Below the pieces are notes generated by a model that saw only the letters and a list, made by a program, of their open reading frames with translations, ran no database searches and was not told the DNA's origin. DNA of 64,000 bases from Haemaphysalis longicornis (taxonomy: Eukaryota; Arthropoda; Arachnida; Ixodida; Ixodidae): NCBI GenBank assembly GCA_013339765.2, contig JABSTR010001174.1, positions 56,001 to 120,000 of the forward strand. Direction: 5' to 3'. Both the position numbers and the translations under genes were made by a program. This document shows, one piece after another, positions 1 to 9,846 of the stretch (position 1 is its first letter; each line of letters opens with the position of its first letter).

Positions 1-1
1 G

Positions 2-342
2 CGGCTGTGTCCGTACGGGAGCGGCGGCGGCTGGCGGACGCCGTCCCCGGACTTATGGCCCTCGTCGGTCGACTCGGCCGTGTCGCTGTCCTCGCCGACG
101 TCGAGCGAGGCGTCGCCCAGTCCCCCGAGCAGCGGCGCTGAACAGGACGACGACGACCCGGACCGGGAGGCCAAAGTGAACCGTATCCTGCGCTACCTGC
201 TTGACCTCGACCAACAGCCGTCTCAGCTGCAAACCGAGCAGCGGCCCGAGTTGCCGGCCGCCGAGCTGCCCGTGGTCGTCGAGGCGCTCAACAACAAGGC
301 CTCGTCTCGCTTCAGAAAGATCCTGCCCCGCGTCCAGGACAG
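2..342 (+). CDS. Exon A of IkB-zeta-like ankyrin gene (5' part cut by window edge)
   Basis: This is the most upstream visible exon; its reading frame is open from base 2, so it probably begins before the window. It encodes about 113 residues: a Gly/Ser/Pro/Asp-rich low-complexity stretch with an acidic run (EQDDDDPD), then a helical-looking segment containing VNRILRYLLDLD and VVVEALNNK. No known domain is recognised here. The donor is ACAG|GTAGTC at 342/343, leaving two bases of a codon that the first base of the exon at 14599 completes. It is joined to the downstream ankyrin exons because phases match at every junction and the six exons sum to 1272 nt (424 codons). The exon is strongly GC-rich compared with the introns. 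In vertebrate atypical IkB proteins the region before the ankyrins is a divergent transactivation or nuclear segment, so lack of similarity is not surprising. The assignment of this exon to the gene is inferred from frame and neighbourhood. Confidence 0.72.
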
Positions 343-1788
343 GTAGTCTCATTTCCGTCCCGTGCTTTTATTCGCCGGGCATCGTACTCTGGGCGCGATC
401 GTCGTCTCGCCCTTATCTGCTTTGAACCGGCGGCCGCGCTGTTACTACGCAGCGCACGAGCGAGGCCTTCGAACGATTCCCGGAAACGGCGAAGCGCGCT
501 CGTCCGCCCCGAGCAGTGCGCGCTCGGGTTTGTAAACACCGGCTGGGTCGCGACCGCGCGTGCCGTGGTCGAGCCCTCCGCTGGGACGCGCTCCTCCGAG
601 CGCTCGCCTGCTCGCGCGCCGTGGGTCGGCGATTTCCGTTCGATCCTTCGCTTCGGCACTACTAGCCCGAGCGCGTTGGCGGTTGGTGCAAGGAAAGTGC
701 GCGCCCCCTCGCTTCAAAATAGTTGAAACAAAGGCACACGCGAATTTCGCTTTGCCGAAGTACTTGGAGGTGTTACGGGTGTAATGGTAGAGGACATGGG
801 CGATAATGCTCACAGCTAGCGAACTAACGGGAGGCACAAGAACGCGAGAACCTTTGCCACCTGAAGGAAATTCAAGAAATGTAAACTAAGACCGAATTCA
901 GTACCAAATAGGAAGACTAGGAGGGGGCAGAAATACCTCTCGCACGAATAGGACTCGGTTGGAAAACAGTATCTTAAGGACTACAAATTGTGGGAAAATA
1001 AATCGCGATAAACGAAAGTGGTCAGCTTAAATCTCACTCGAATCAGGATGACACACAGTAGGCAGCGGTAGCTCAGACTGTGGCTGATGATGGTGCTGTG
1101 GTGAATTGAGGTGACTGGTGAACATCCACTGCGATGTGCCTTTCAAAGACAAACTGCCCCCCCATATATCTTAAGCAACTTTTTCGTAACCCCACACGGT
1201 GTTCCTCACCATTTTGAAACCCATCATCCCCCCACAATTAGGATAGCTGCTTGCAGGCTCATTTTGACGGGCCATGAAGTGCTCTGATACTTCGGGACGG
1301 GGCAGCAACTTGCGGGCAGTTATCGCCAATCTCTTGTTGCTGCATATTGCCTACACTGAGGCAGTGTGCAAGCTGTGGCACTCAGGAGACGAGAGAGAAG
1401 TGACTTTATTAACAGAAGGTGCCCTAAGTTCGGGGCTCCGGGTGTGGAGCTGAGGGCCGTCTCAGCCCATTCGGTCAGCGGTCGCTGGCTTTGAGCGCTT
1501 GGGTAAACAAAATACATGCAGGCGACAAAGAATTGCTGAAGTTGCACAAACGTCTTTAGTGTAGCTTTTGTGCTTGTGAAAAAAATCCCTGGCCATCTCC
1601 ACTAACGTGAACCCTGGTGAGGGGCGAAGCATGCAGTGTATAAGTGGTCAAAACCGTTGGGAAGGAGAGTCGTACGGCTTTGCTGAAAAGTCTGTTGTCT
1701 TTGAAGCACGAAGGTCACTTGCACAAGATGTAAACTATTGTCCCAGTGTTTTAGTACCTGACTACATGAGACGCCAACACCCCAGCCC
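343..1788. other. Intron 1, first stretch, unassigned
   Basis: This stretch follows the exon A donor. It is GC-rich for the first 350 bases (CpG-containing) and then AT-richer. I see no coding signal, repeat pair or transposon end in it. Confidence 0.5.
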
Positions 1789-1792
1789 CTAA

Positions 1793-2480
1793 CCCTTTGA
1801 GGGTCGAATTTTTTTTGCCAAATGTGACCCCCCAGGGTGGATTTTTATTTAAATTCTTTGAGTTTTTGAGAAAAAATTATCGTAATTTTTTTTATGGTGA
1901 CCATAAAGTGACAAAAAAATCGTTTGTGTTGTTACCTACATGTGGTTTATTCATGAGCAACACAAGAAAAATTCTAAATAAAAACGAGGGAGTAACAAGC
2001 CGGCACCTTTTGAGTGAATCGAAATCAGATAGACATGAGTTTCGCGGGCTCAAAAAGTGGGAAGCGCCTGGAGGACGATACCGAAACCAGCCGCAGCGTG
2101 CGCGCGGCCGGATGCGTGAGTGATAGACGGCGCGCCGCACCTATAAAATACAAAAAAAAAAGGAGAAAAGAGCCTTATCAGTTTCGCAGGCGCAAGAAGC
2201 GAGAGGCGCCCGGTGGGTGATACCCAGCGCGCCCCTTCATTACCGGATGCGCAAGTGATAGCCGGCGCACCGCTGAAGTAAATCTTAAAAAAAATAAGAG
2301 CCATCGGCGCAAAAAATTAATTTGACGTATTTTCGCAGTGTGGCAGGGCATGCCAAACAAGAGAAGTTGGCGAAAAAGGCACGCATTTTAAACATACGAG
2401 TGATGACGTACATATACGTTATTGACCATTTTGAAGGTATTTGCAGAGGGTGTACATGCACGTCCGTGACCCTGAAAGGG
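1793..2480 (+). mobile_element. piggyBac-like MITE, copy 1 (688 bp)
   Basis: The element starts CCCTTTGAGGGTC and ends with the near-complement GACCCTGAAAGGG, a 13-bp terminal inverted repeat. It is flanked on both sides by CTAA (1789-1792 and 2481-2484). A second copy of almost the same length lies inverted at 6121-6803, flanked there by TTAA. piggyBac-type elements start with CCC and duplicate TTAA, so this is a non-autonomous member with no transposase. The interior has two diverged tandem units of roughly 100-130 bp (about 2055-2150 and 2180-2290), each with a motif like GGATGCGNNAGTGATAG. Confidence 0.75.
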
Positions 2481-2760
2481 CTAAGGGGCTTAGCCCCGAA
2501 AATGTGGGGTTGGAGCGCTCGCATCAACATTCCACACTGACGTAGTCATGCAGGTTATAAAATAAGTCCTCCAATTTTCTTGAAAAAGAAGAAGAACCAG
2601 TTACTCGGAGACTGCTTTTGCTCCCAGAGGCCACCGAGTGCAACTTTAACTTGTTGCTTGTTTGCTCGTTGATGAAGAATGAACTTTTTGTGCAGGGTGT
2701 CTAGCGACAGGAAAAACAGGGAAAAGTCAGGAAATTGTCAAGGAATTTTGCAATCAAGTA

Positions 2761-3545
2761 CAGTCGAGTCCACTTATAACAATATTGAGGTGCCATGAAA
2801 ATATCATTGTTATACCTATTATTGTTATAAGCGGGTTATGCCAAAAATAACACAGAAAACGTGACAAACAAGAGCATTTAATGAGGGGAACATGATAAAC
2901 AAGAGCACTTAATGAGGGGGAAGTTGCTTAAACTTTTCACTTTTTATCAGGTAGAAAACCGTAAGCAGTCAGCTTCGACTGCTTACTGGCCATCTTATTG
3001 ACATCTTTTTGCAAAGCGTCCAACTGCTGCGCGTGGCCGAGCGGAAGGTTTTTAGCAAACACAAAATCGCGCAGGGCGTCGATCATTTGCAACGCTTCCT
3101 GATGCGACACAACCTGCATGGGTTCCGGTTCCTCCTCATCGTCGCTGCTGTCGTCTTCCGCGCCAGTGACCGCAGCGACGATCGCCTCGTCGGGGAGGTC
3201 CTCATTTGTTGCTACTGCGTCGTCGGCGAGCCTCTTCGGCGCGCACTCGCCGCGTGCGAGGCCAAGTGTGCTATCGCCTGGCCGCCGCGCGTATGCTCTC
3301 ATGCCCTTTTGCGTAATAGGCGGGGTTGGGGTGGCATTGTCGCAGCGTTTTTGCATTTTTGTTTCGTTCAGGGTTGGTTCCAGTGCCCACATTTAATTGT
3401 TATAACCGATATTGCACCATGACAGCATTGTTATAAGCGGATTATTTTGCCTTAGAATACAATGAAAAGCTGACGGTACCGCGGCTGTCCATTGTTATAT
3501 CCGATATATTGTTAAAACCGGTATTGTTATAAGTGGACTCGACTG
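2761..3545 (-). mobile_element. Tigger/pogo-like element (785 bp) with TA duplication
   Basis: The ends are CAGTCGAGTCCACTTATAAC and its reverse complement, with about 24 bp of matching terminal inverted repeat, and TA on both sides (2759-2760, 3546-3547). CAGT ends and TA duplication are typical of the Tigger/pogo group. The minus strand carries the C-terminal part of a transposase (separate entry); the catalytic region is missing, so the copy is an internal-deletion derivative. It sits inside a repeat rich in CAGGGAAAAGTCAGG-like words, which resumes after 3547 (ACCAGTCAGGGAAAAC). Confidence 0.8.
2937..3392 (-). pseudogene. C-terminal Tigger-type transposase remnant
   Basis: An open frame of 151 residues reads toward the left end of the 785-bp element. 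Its second half has the usual Tigger transposase tail: an acidic cluster (EDDSSDDEEEPEP), then a helical segment ending in KQSKLTAYGFLPDKK. Tigger transposases normally end with an acidic stretch and a short KQ-rich tail after the DDE domain. No DDE triad is present, so the fragment cannot catalyse transposition. The first 60 residues look unrelated and may be non-coding. Confidence 0.55.
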
Positions 3546-5595
3546 TATTACCAGTCAGGGAAAACGCCTGCCCACACAGTTTTATAATAGGGGAAACCAG
3601 TGTTGGAGGCCCCCTCGAAGTTACTGCACGCTACACATTCGCACGTGATGAAAGCATGAACTGCAGGAAACGTTTTCTGGTTCTTGTGCAAGCGAACACT
3701 CGCTGCGCATGCCAGAGGAGCGCTGACACCGCCGCGGAAAACCACCCGCACGGTGCGTGCCGAGTGGCGGGTGGCAGCAGCGGCCACGGAGTAGTGCGGT
3801 AGCTCCAACGACCGCTCTTTAAAATGCTACTGAAGGCATGAACGTGCTTGCTTGTGCCATAAAGGAGCCACTGCAGGCACGAAATTGTCGACACGGCCGT
3901 GAAAATACCGCGCACGAATCGCGTGCAAAAACTCACCGTGCAGTTCACGCAGCTCGCAGCTGGCTTAGGTTGCTGGGTGCACTTGCGCTGAGGGGCGATG
4001 TAGATGGTGCCTAAATCGCACGTACGACGCACCTTTTTTTTCTAACGGCGAATTTTAAGAGCCAGTGCTTTTTGGGAGCTAATCTTGAAAGCACTTCTTC
4101 CTTATGACATCACAAGCCAGAATTACATAATCAAAAAGGAACATGATGTACGGTTTACGCGTCACCATGTATTAGGTGTCAGGTTGCATGTCAAGCCGGG
4201 ACAATCAATAAAAAAAAGAGAAAGGTGCTCGCTAAAGCGCAACTTGAAGCTTCTGCCCTGCAAGATGAAGTGAACTCTCTCAAGCCATAACTGAAGGCAA
4301 GCAAACCTCAAGCGAAACAAACAAACTGAAGTTAATCAAGGTGAATCTTTGAGAATGAGGACAGTTGCAACAAATGTGTTTTTCCCTACGATAGCATGTG
4401 TTTTTTTTTTTACGCTTTTTATATTGCTTCACGGACCATTTCCACAAAATGGCGCCTCTTGTATCGGTCAGGGAATTTCAACTAAAATGGTCATGGGAAA
4501 ACCTGGAAAAGTCAGGGGAAATGAATTAGGCAATTTGCTAGACTCACTATTCACAAATTGCCTTCAAATGTTCAACAATGGGCTGTGCAAGAAACTTTTG
4601 AGGCAAAATGAAAGTGGTCTGAGAACAGCAGTAAAAGGTAGAGATGAGCGAGCCGGTACAGTTGCGATGATTGAATGAGGCGTGAAAGTAGTGGCGGAAC
4701 ACCGAGAAACAAGTGGGTATCGTTTATTCCTCATTGAAGGCAGCATTAAACGTTGGCTATTTTCTCTTCAGAAGCAGGAAGTGGGAGGAAACTTACTTTA
4801 ACGCCTGGCGTGTGATAATCAAGTGAAGTCTTAAGTGGGTGTTACAAATCTGCCTGGCTAGAATGGGCATTTATTTTCTCCATTGCTGCCACATATGTCT
4901 GTTATGGGTTTCGACTTTTTCTTTTCGTTGAGAGTGCCGAGCATGCATTTGAAAGGCTTGGAGAACGCTTGCCAATGCCTCACTTACGTATTAGCCACAC
5001 AATAAATGTATGCCTTTTGCTTTGTGGTAAAAGTCCTTCGGTACTGGTTTTTAAGGGGAGATGCTCCTCGGAAAATCAAGTACATTCAGCTACAACTTCG
5101 CAACAAATCAAAGCAAAATTTGAACGAGAAGTTAGAAAAAAATCTATTTTATTGAGTCACGGCGGCTCGAGAAAGTGCTGCTTTCGTCGCACATCAGCAG
5201 CTTTCGATTATCTGTACCTCGAGAATGCCAGCGTCGCCCGCCATTGCCATTTGCTGGGAGAGGTAGAGTAGGCCTCCTCCTAACCCATGCCACCTCCCGC
5301 AGTTTCGCGCTTTGGTGCCTGTTTCAAGCGTTTCTACTGGACCTTCAAAAAGCGTCATGTTTCTCCATTTGTACTTCTCAGCACTTTTTACGTCTTGTGC
5401 AACACATTTCAGGTACTTCGAATGGTCCGAGTTGGATGGCATCTTGCACACAGTCTCTTCAAAGTGTGTAGAATGTCGATATCTATTGCATTTCCAAAAC
5501 CTGCGCTGCATTTATTGGCAAAAATTTTAAATGTTGTTCCTGAATTTCTTTTTACAAATATAGGAATTGACGTGAATAACTTTTACATAGTTTTC
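3546..5595. other. Intron 1, unassigned repeats
   Basis: About 3650-3990 carries, in reverse orientation, the GC-rich core found inside several Tigger-like elements in this window (see 34769, 37424, 43055, 54491). About 4460-4530 again has words like GTCAGGGAATTT and CTGGAAAAGTCAGGGG, as at 2700-2755. No gene or complete element is seen. Confidence 0.45.
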
Positions 5596-5608
5596 GACTT
5601 ACTACCTT

Positions 5609-5824
5609 GATTGATTGATTATGGGGTTTAACGCGCCGATGCTACTCAGGCGATGAGGTGCGCCATAGTGGAGGGCTCCGGATTAATTTTGACCACCTTT
5701 AGCGTGTGCCGAAATCTCGTGCACACGGGCGTTTTAGCTTTTTGGCTCCATCAGGCCGGGAATCGAATCCGCATCCTCGTGCTCAGCAGCACAGCGCCTT
5801 AGCCAATGAGCCACCAGGGTGGGT
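5609..5824 (-). mobile_element. tRNA-derived SINE with 13-bp target duplication
   Basis: Read on the minus strand, the element opens with a tRNA-like head (A box in TGGCTCATTGGCTAAGG, B box GATTCGATTCCC). It continues through a body containing AATCCGGAGCCCTCCA and ends in a CAATCAATCAA tail. It is bounded by perfect copies of GACTTACTACCTT at 5596-5608 and 5825-5837. Head, body, short-repeat tail and duplication are diagnostic of a retroposed SINE. A truncated copy lies at 6101-6885 and a related plus-strand copy near 61331. Confidence 0.85.
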
Positions 5825-6100
5825 GACTTACTACCTTACCTAAGCAGCAAAATAAGATATTTCAGGCTGCTCTAAACAAAGATTTACTTTGAAAAAAGAT
5901 GTGCATGAACAGCCCTATATTTTGCTTTTGAGGGCTGTCTCGCACAGAAGTGAATAAAGCTGCATAAAAACTACGAACATATTTCGAATCAGCATTAAAA
6001 ACTCCATCTATGACCGAAGTTTCAGACCCTTGGGTACGATATTTAAAAAAAAAGTGTTTTTCAAGGAGTGTCTCTCTTTAAAGCAAAGCTTTATATTGGT

Positions 6101-6885
6101 TGATTGATTGTGATGTTTAACCCTTTCAGGGCCACGTACATGTACGTCCTCTGCAAATACCTTCAAAATGGTCAATAACGTATTATATGTACATCATCAC
6201 TTGTGTGTTTAAAAAGCGCGCCTTTTTCGCCAACTTTTTTAGCTTGGCATGCCCTGCCACACTGCGAAAATAGGTCAAGTTATTTTCTTGCGCCGATGGC
6301 TTTTATTTTTAGTTTTTTTTATCATTTACTTAAGCGGCGCGCCGGCTATCGCTTGCGCATCCGGTAATGAGGGGGCGCGCTGGGTATCACCCACCGGGCG
6401 CCTCTCGCTTCTTGCGCCTGCCACAGACCAAGGGCGCTTGCGAAACTGATGAGGCTTTTTCCCCTTTTTTTTTTTTGTATTTTATAAGAGCGGTGCGCCG
6501 TCTATCACTCACGTATCCGGCCGCGCCCGCGGGAGCAGCGGCTGGTTTTGGTATCGTCCTCCGGGTGCGTCCCGCTTTCTGCGCCCACGAAACTGATGTC
6601 TATCTCATTTTTTCTTGTGTTACTCATGAATAAACCACGTGTATGTAACAACACAAGCGATTTTTTTTGTCGCTTTATGGTCACCCTAAAGATATTACGA
6701 TAATTTTTTCTCGGAATAGATTCATCCGAAAAATTTAAATCAGCAATAATAAAAATCGACCCTGGGGTGTCGCATTTGGCGAAAAAATCCGACCCTCAAA
6801 GGGTTAACGTGCCGACGCCACATAGGCAATAAGGCGAGTCATAGTGGAGGGCTCCGGATTAATTTTGGCCACCTGGGCAGCTTTC
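6101..6885 (-). mobile_element. 5'-truncated SINE copy split by a piggyBac-like MITE
   Basis: The two pieces 6101-6120 (TGATTGATT tail) and 6804-6885 (body with GGAGGGCTCCGGATTAATTTTG) together match the tail half of the SINE at 5609. GCTTTATATTGGT flanks the insertion at 6088-6100 and 6886-6898, a 13-bp target duplication. The tRNA head is missing, as in incomplete reverse transcription. The intact SINE shows the uninterrupted site. Confidence 0.8.
6121..6803 (-). mobile_element. piggyBac-like MITE, copy 2 (683 bp) with TTAA duplication
   Basis: The ends are CCCTTTCAGGG and its near-complement CCCTCAAAGGG. TTAA lies on both sides (6117-6120, 6804-6807), exactly where the SINE at 5609 has a single TTAA (GGGTTTAACGCGCC). 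It is the same family as 1793-2480 in reverse orientation and encodes nothing. Confidence 0.85.
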
Positions 6886-7292
6886 GCTTTATATTGGTAG
6901 GCGAAAGGATAATCCGGTGGTCCCGTGGACGTGGAAAAGTCCTTTGAAGGAAACTCATGCACTTGCAAGAAAAAAACCGGGTTGGAGAAAAGTTAACGGG
7001 ACGGATTAAAAAAAAAAAAAAGAGTCTTTCGCTGTAATCTGCTGCCGCTGGAAGCACAGCTGAAGCGACAGCGGGGGTTGTGGTGGTGCAGGCAAAGTTG
7101 CAGCTTCGTCTTTACAGTTGCACTTACACATGGGTGCATTTTTTTTTTATTCGCAGCACTAAACATCTTATTCATATCGCAGGACAAGTTCTGACAGCCA
7201 GCCACTTCTGTCTCCTAAGTGGAGCTGTGTTGGTCCACCAATGTATCGGAGATGGTTTTGGAAACAGGACGTTAAAACAGGACCACAAATAA

Positions 7293-7841
7293 AGAAACCA
7301 GCCAGGACGAGCGCCGACTGTCGGCTAAGATTTATTCAAAACGAAAAAAACATTTATACATAAAACATTGAATCTGCGTGTGCGCTTTGGTAAGAATCGC
7401 ATCCAAACACTTATAGAGATAACAGGTGCGTCTAAGTGCTCTCACTCCAGTTCCTTGAAAGGTGCACTGACATCTCATTTGTCGGATCACTGTCGTTCAT
7501 GTTCCTCACACTCCTGTCCAACCCCATTTAGATAAAACTGTTCCTCTGTTCCGTCATCCCGGTCCGTTTAGGCGAGAAATTGTAGAGGTGTTCAACGTAA
7601 TCAGGCCTGGTGAAAAGTGCGTTAGTCAGGCCTCCGTTTGCTTACACGAGAAAGAACTGGCCTTCCTTGTTTGTAGTTAAACGCAGGAGCAAGGGGTAAA
7701 AATCCTTCCTGTTATCTCTATCAGTGTTTGGATGTGATTCTTATCGTAACGCATGCGCAGATTCGATGTTTTGTGTACAAATGTTTCCTTCGTTTTGAAT
7801 AAATCTCAGTTGATTGTCAGTGCTCGTCTTGCCTGGTTCTT
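7293..7841. repeat. Long inverted repeat, 134-bp arms
   Basis: Arms 7293-7426 and 7709-7841 are diverged reverse complements around a 282-bp spacer. Each arm contains an AATAAATCT word and ends with a CTCGTC-TGGTTCTTT-like outer edge. No coding region, terminal duplication or transposase is visible. A Penelope-type retroelement with inverted partial copies or a foldback element would both fit; I cannot choose. Confidence 0.6.
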
Positions 7842-7845
7842 TTAT

Positions 7846-8600
7846 TTATTTATTTACATACCCTAAAGGCCCCGAGGGGCATTACATAGGGGGGGAATTC
7901 ACACAATCAATACTTAGAACGCATACAACAGAAGGGAGAAAAGGGACATCGTGGTGAACTTGAACGATGACATGGCGGGTTTAAAATCGGGTCAAAGTCA
8001 CCAATATTCAACAGCCACTGTCAACATTGGACAATCGCTTACGATCACCGCAGAGTTCTTGAGACTCGAGATAGGCAAAAAAGGGCTTTCTGAAATGAAG
8101 CAGGTTCCCTCAATGCCACAATGCATTCCGATAATGCATTCCATTCTTTGATGGACAATAAAAGGGGGGAAGTTTGATACTTGACTGTTCTTGCAAAGGT
8201 GGTTGATCACATTCTTGTGAATTCGTGATCAACACGCGTGGAAATGTGATGCACAGGAAGAGTGTGCGTAGCAGCGAATGTAGAATCACCAAAATATCAA
8301 GAGCGAAAAAAACGTGAAAACTTGCGTCTAGTGTCAAGGTTTAAAAGATTGAGTGTGCGTTCTAAAATAAGTGCAATGTCATCTTCACTTAATAATGTGG
8401 GCGAGGCGATTGGTGTGCTGTCGTAGTCGCGACCAAATGGGTGTGATTGCGATGCTAAAATTTTGGCCTTTCTTCTAAATCTCAATTTAGCATAGTTCTA
8501 ATCTTATAAAAGTTGCTAATGTTAGCATTTTTATCATAGGGTGAGTAAATAGTGCAAGATCTTTTACGAAACTCGTATAACTCGTTTCACAGCCATTTTC
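7846..8600 (-). pseudogene. Decayed CR1-like LINE, 3' end
   Basis: On the minus strand, about 8340-8000 translates, across stops and frameshifts, into a LINE reverse-transcriptase tail with words such as SIKEWNALSE and ESQELCGD-like remnants. A short 3' UTR follows (ATGCCCCTCGGGGCCTTTAGGG) with a TAAATAAATAAA tail at 7846-7862. This order and the short A-rich repeat tail are typical of CR1-group LINEs. There is no intact catalytic core, and the 5' boundary is not visible. Confidence 0.6.
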
Positions 8601-9186
8601 AAACTTGTGGGCCGTTGGAACACTGTGGGAGTGGCGGCAACTTCTTTTTTTTTTAACTGAATGAAGTGAAACTCGGTGTCATTGTGAGTTGCCATAGTGC
8701 TAAAATGTGGCATAGTTTGTTTTGAAATGCCTGAATTAGACTGACTGAGAACCATTTTCTGAGGCCATATTGGGTATTAATGAAGAAAAACCCTACCCAA
8801 TTCATACCATCCATCGCGGAACGAGAATGCAATCGTAGCACTTGAAATTTAGCGTTTGTACACAGGGCACTATGGCCTGAGAATTTTTCTAATCTGGGTT
8901 ACTGCAACATTCAAATCAGCCGCCGCGATCGCACCCATTGTTATTCCACTGTATGTTCGAGTGTGACCGATAACATAGTTTCGAGAGCATTTGCGAAAAC
9001 TTCACGAGAGGATCACACTTGGGGTAATTGAGAGCGCGTGATAGGGTTGCTTCCTCCATGTATGACTGATTATCTAGTTTTGCAGACTGATAACAGGTTG
9101 CTTGCCCGACCCCTTTCCTCTCCAACAGTCGGTGCTATCTACCCTATGCTTAAGTGATGAGTCAATGGTGTACAGGCCACACCAAG
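8601..9186. other. Intron 1, unassigned
   Basis: AT-rich sequence upstream (on the minus strand) of the CR1-like remnant. It may include further decayed LINE sequence, but nothing is recognisable. Confidence 0.4.
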
Positions 9187-9350
9187 TTTTCACACCAAGT
9201 CTATTATAATGGGTTTTCACAACAAAGTCCATCACACCAAGTCCATTATATATATGTTTTTCACATCAAGTTTATTATAATGGGTTTTCACAACAAAGTC
9301 CATCACACCAAGTCCATTATATATACGTTTTTCACATCAAGTCCATTATA
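9187..9350. repeat. Tandem repeat, about 71-bp period, 2.4 copies
   Basis: The unit combines TTTTCACANCAAGTNNATTATAATGGG with TTTTCACAACAAAGTCC and ATCACACCAAGTCC. It is repeated almost exactly, then cut short. Each unit also has an internal half-repeat beginning TTTTCACA. Confidence 0.8.
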
Positions 9351-9846
9351 AAAATCTTCAAGAAATACTTCCTTTCAAAATGTGCTTGAGCTCTAAGCAT
9401 ACAATTTTCACCTTAATTAAGCATTAGCTAAGGTTAGGGCCACACATACACCCAGTTTGGTAAATGGCAAAAAAAAAAATTGTGTCACGAAATCACGCTT
9501 GGGGTCGCGCTTTAAGGGAAAGCAGGGAAACTAGTTATTTAAACCTCAAAGAAGGTATTTTTTAGTATATCTCAGTGATGTCATTTTTCAAGGTACGTCC
9601 CAATTTTTAGTCAGGTGTGTTCACGGACAATATAAGGACTTTAATCTTTAGGTGCGTGTGTACCTGTTATATCTGCTGCCTCTACCCAACTTTCTTAGGA
9701 CAGATTACATACTAGTGTTTGTACTGAAGAAGGAAAATGCACCGAAAAGAAAAAAAAAAGGATGAGGTAAAAGTATAATAATGAGTGAGCAGTAATCAGG
9801 ATTCTCTTGTGGAAATTTTTTTTTTTCTAATTTCTATGACTTGGGC

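Noticed and set aside
445..837. GC-rich minus-strand open frame of 130 codons after exon A
   Set aside because: It overlaps the intron start, has no recognisable domain, is Arg/Ala-rich in the way antisense GC-rich DNA is, and lacks splice or neighbour support.
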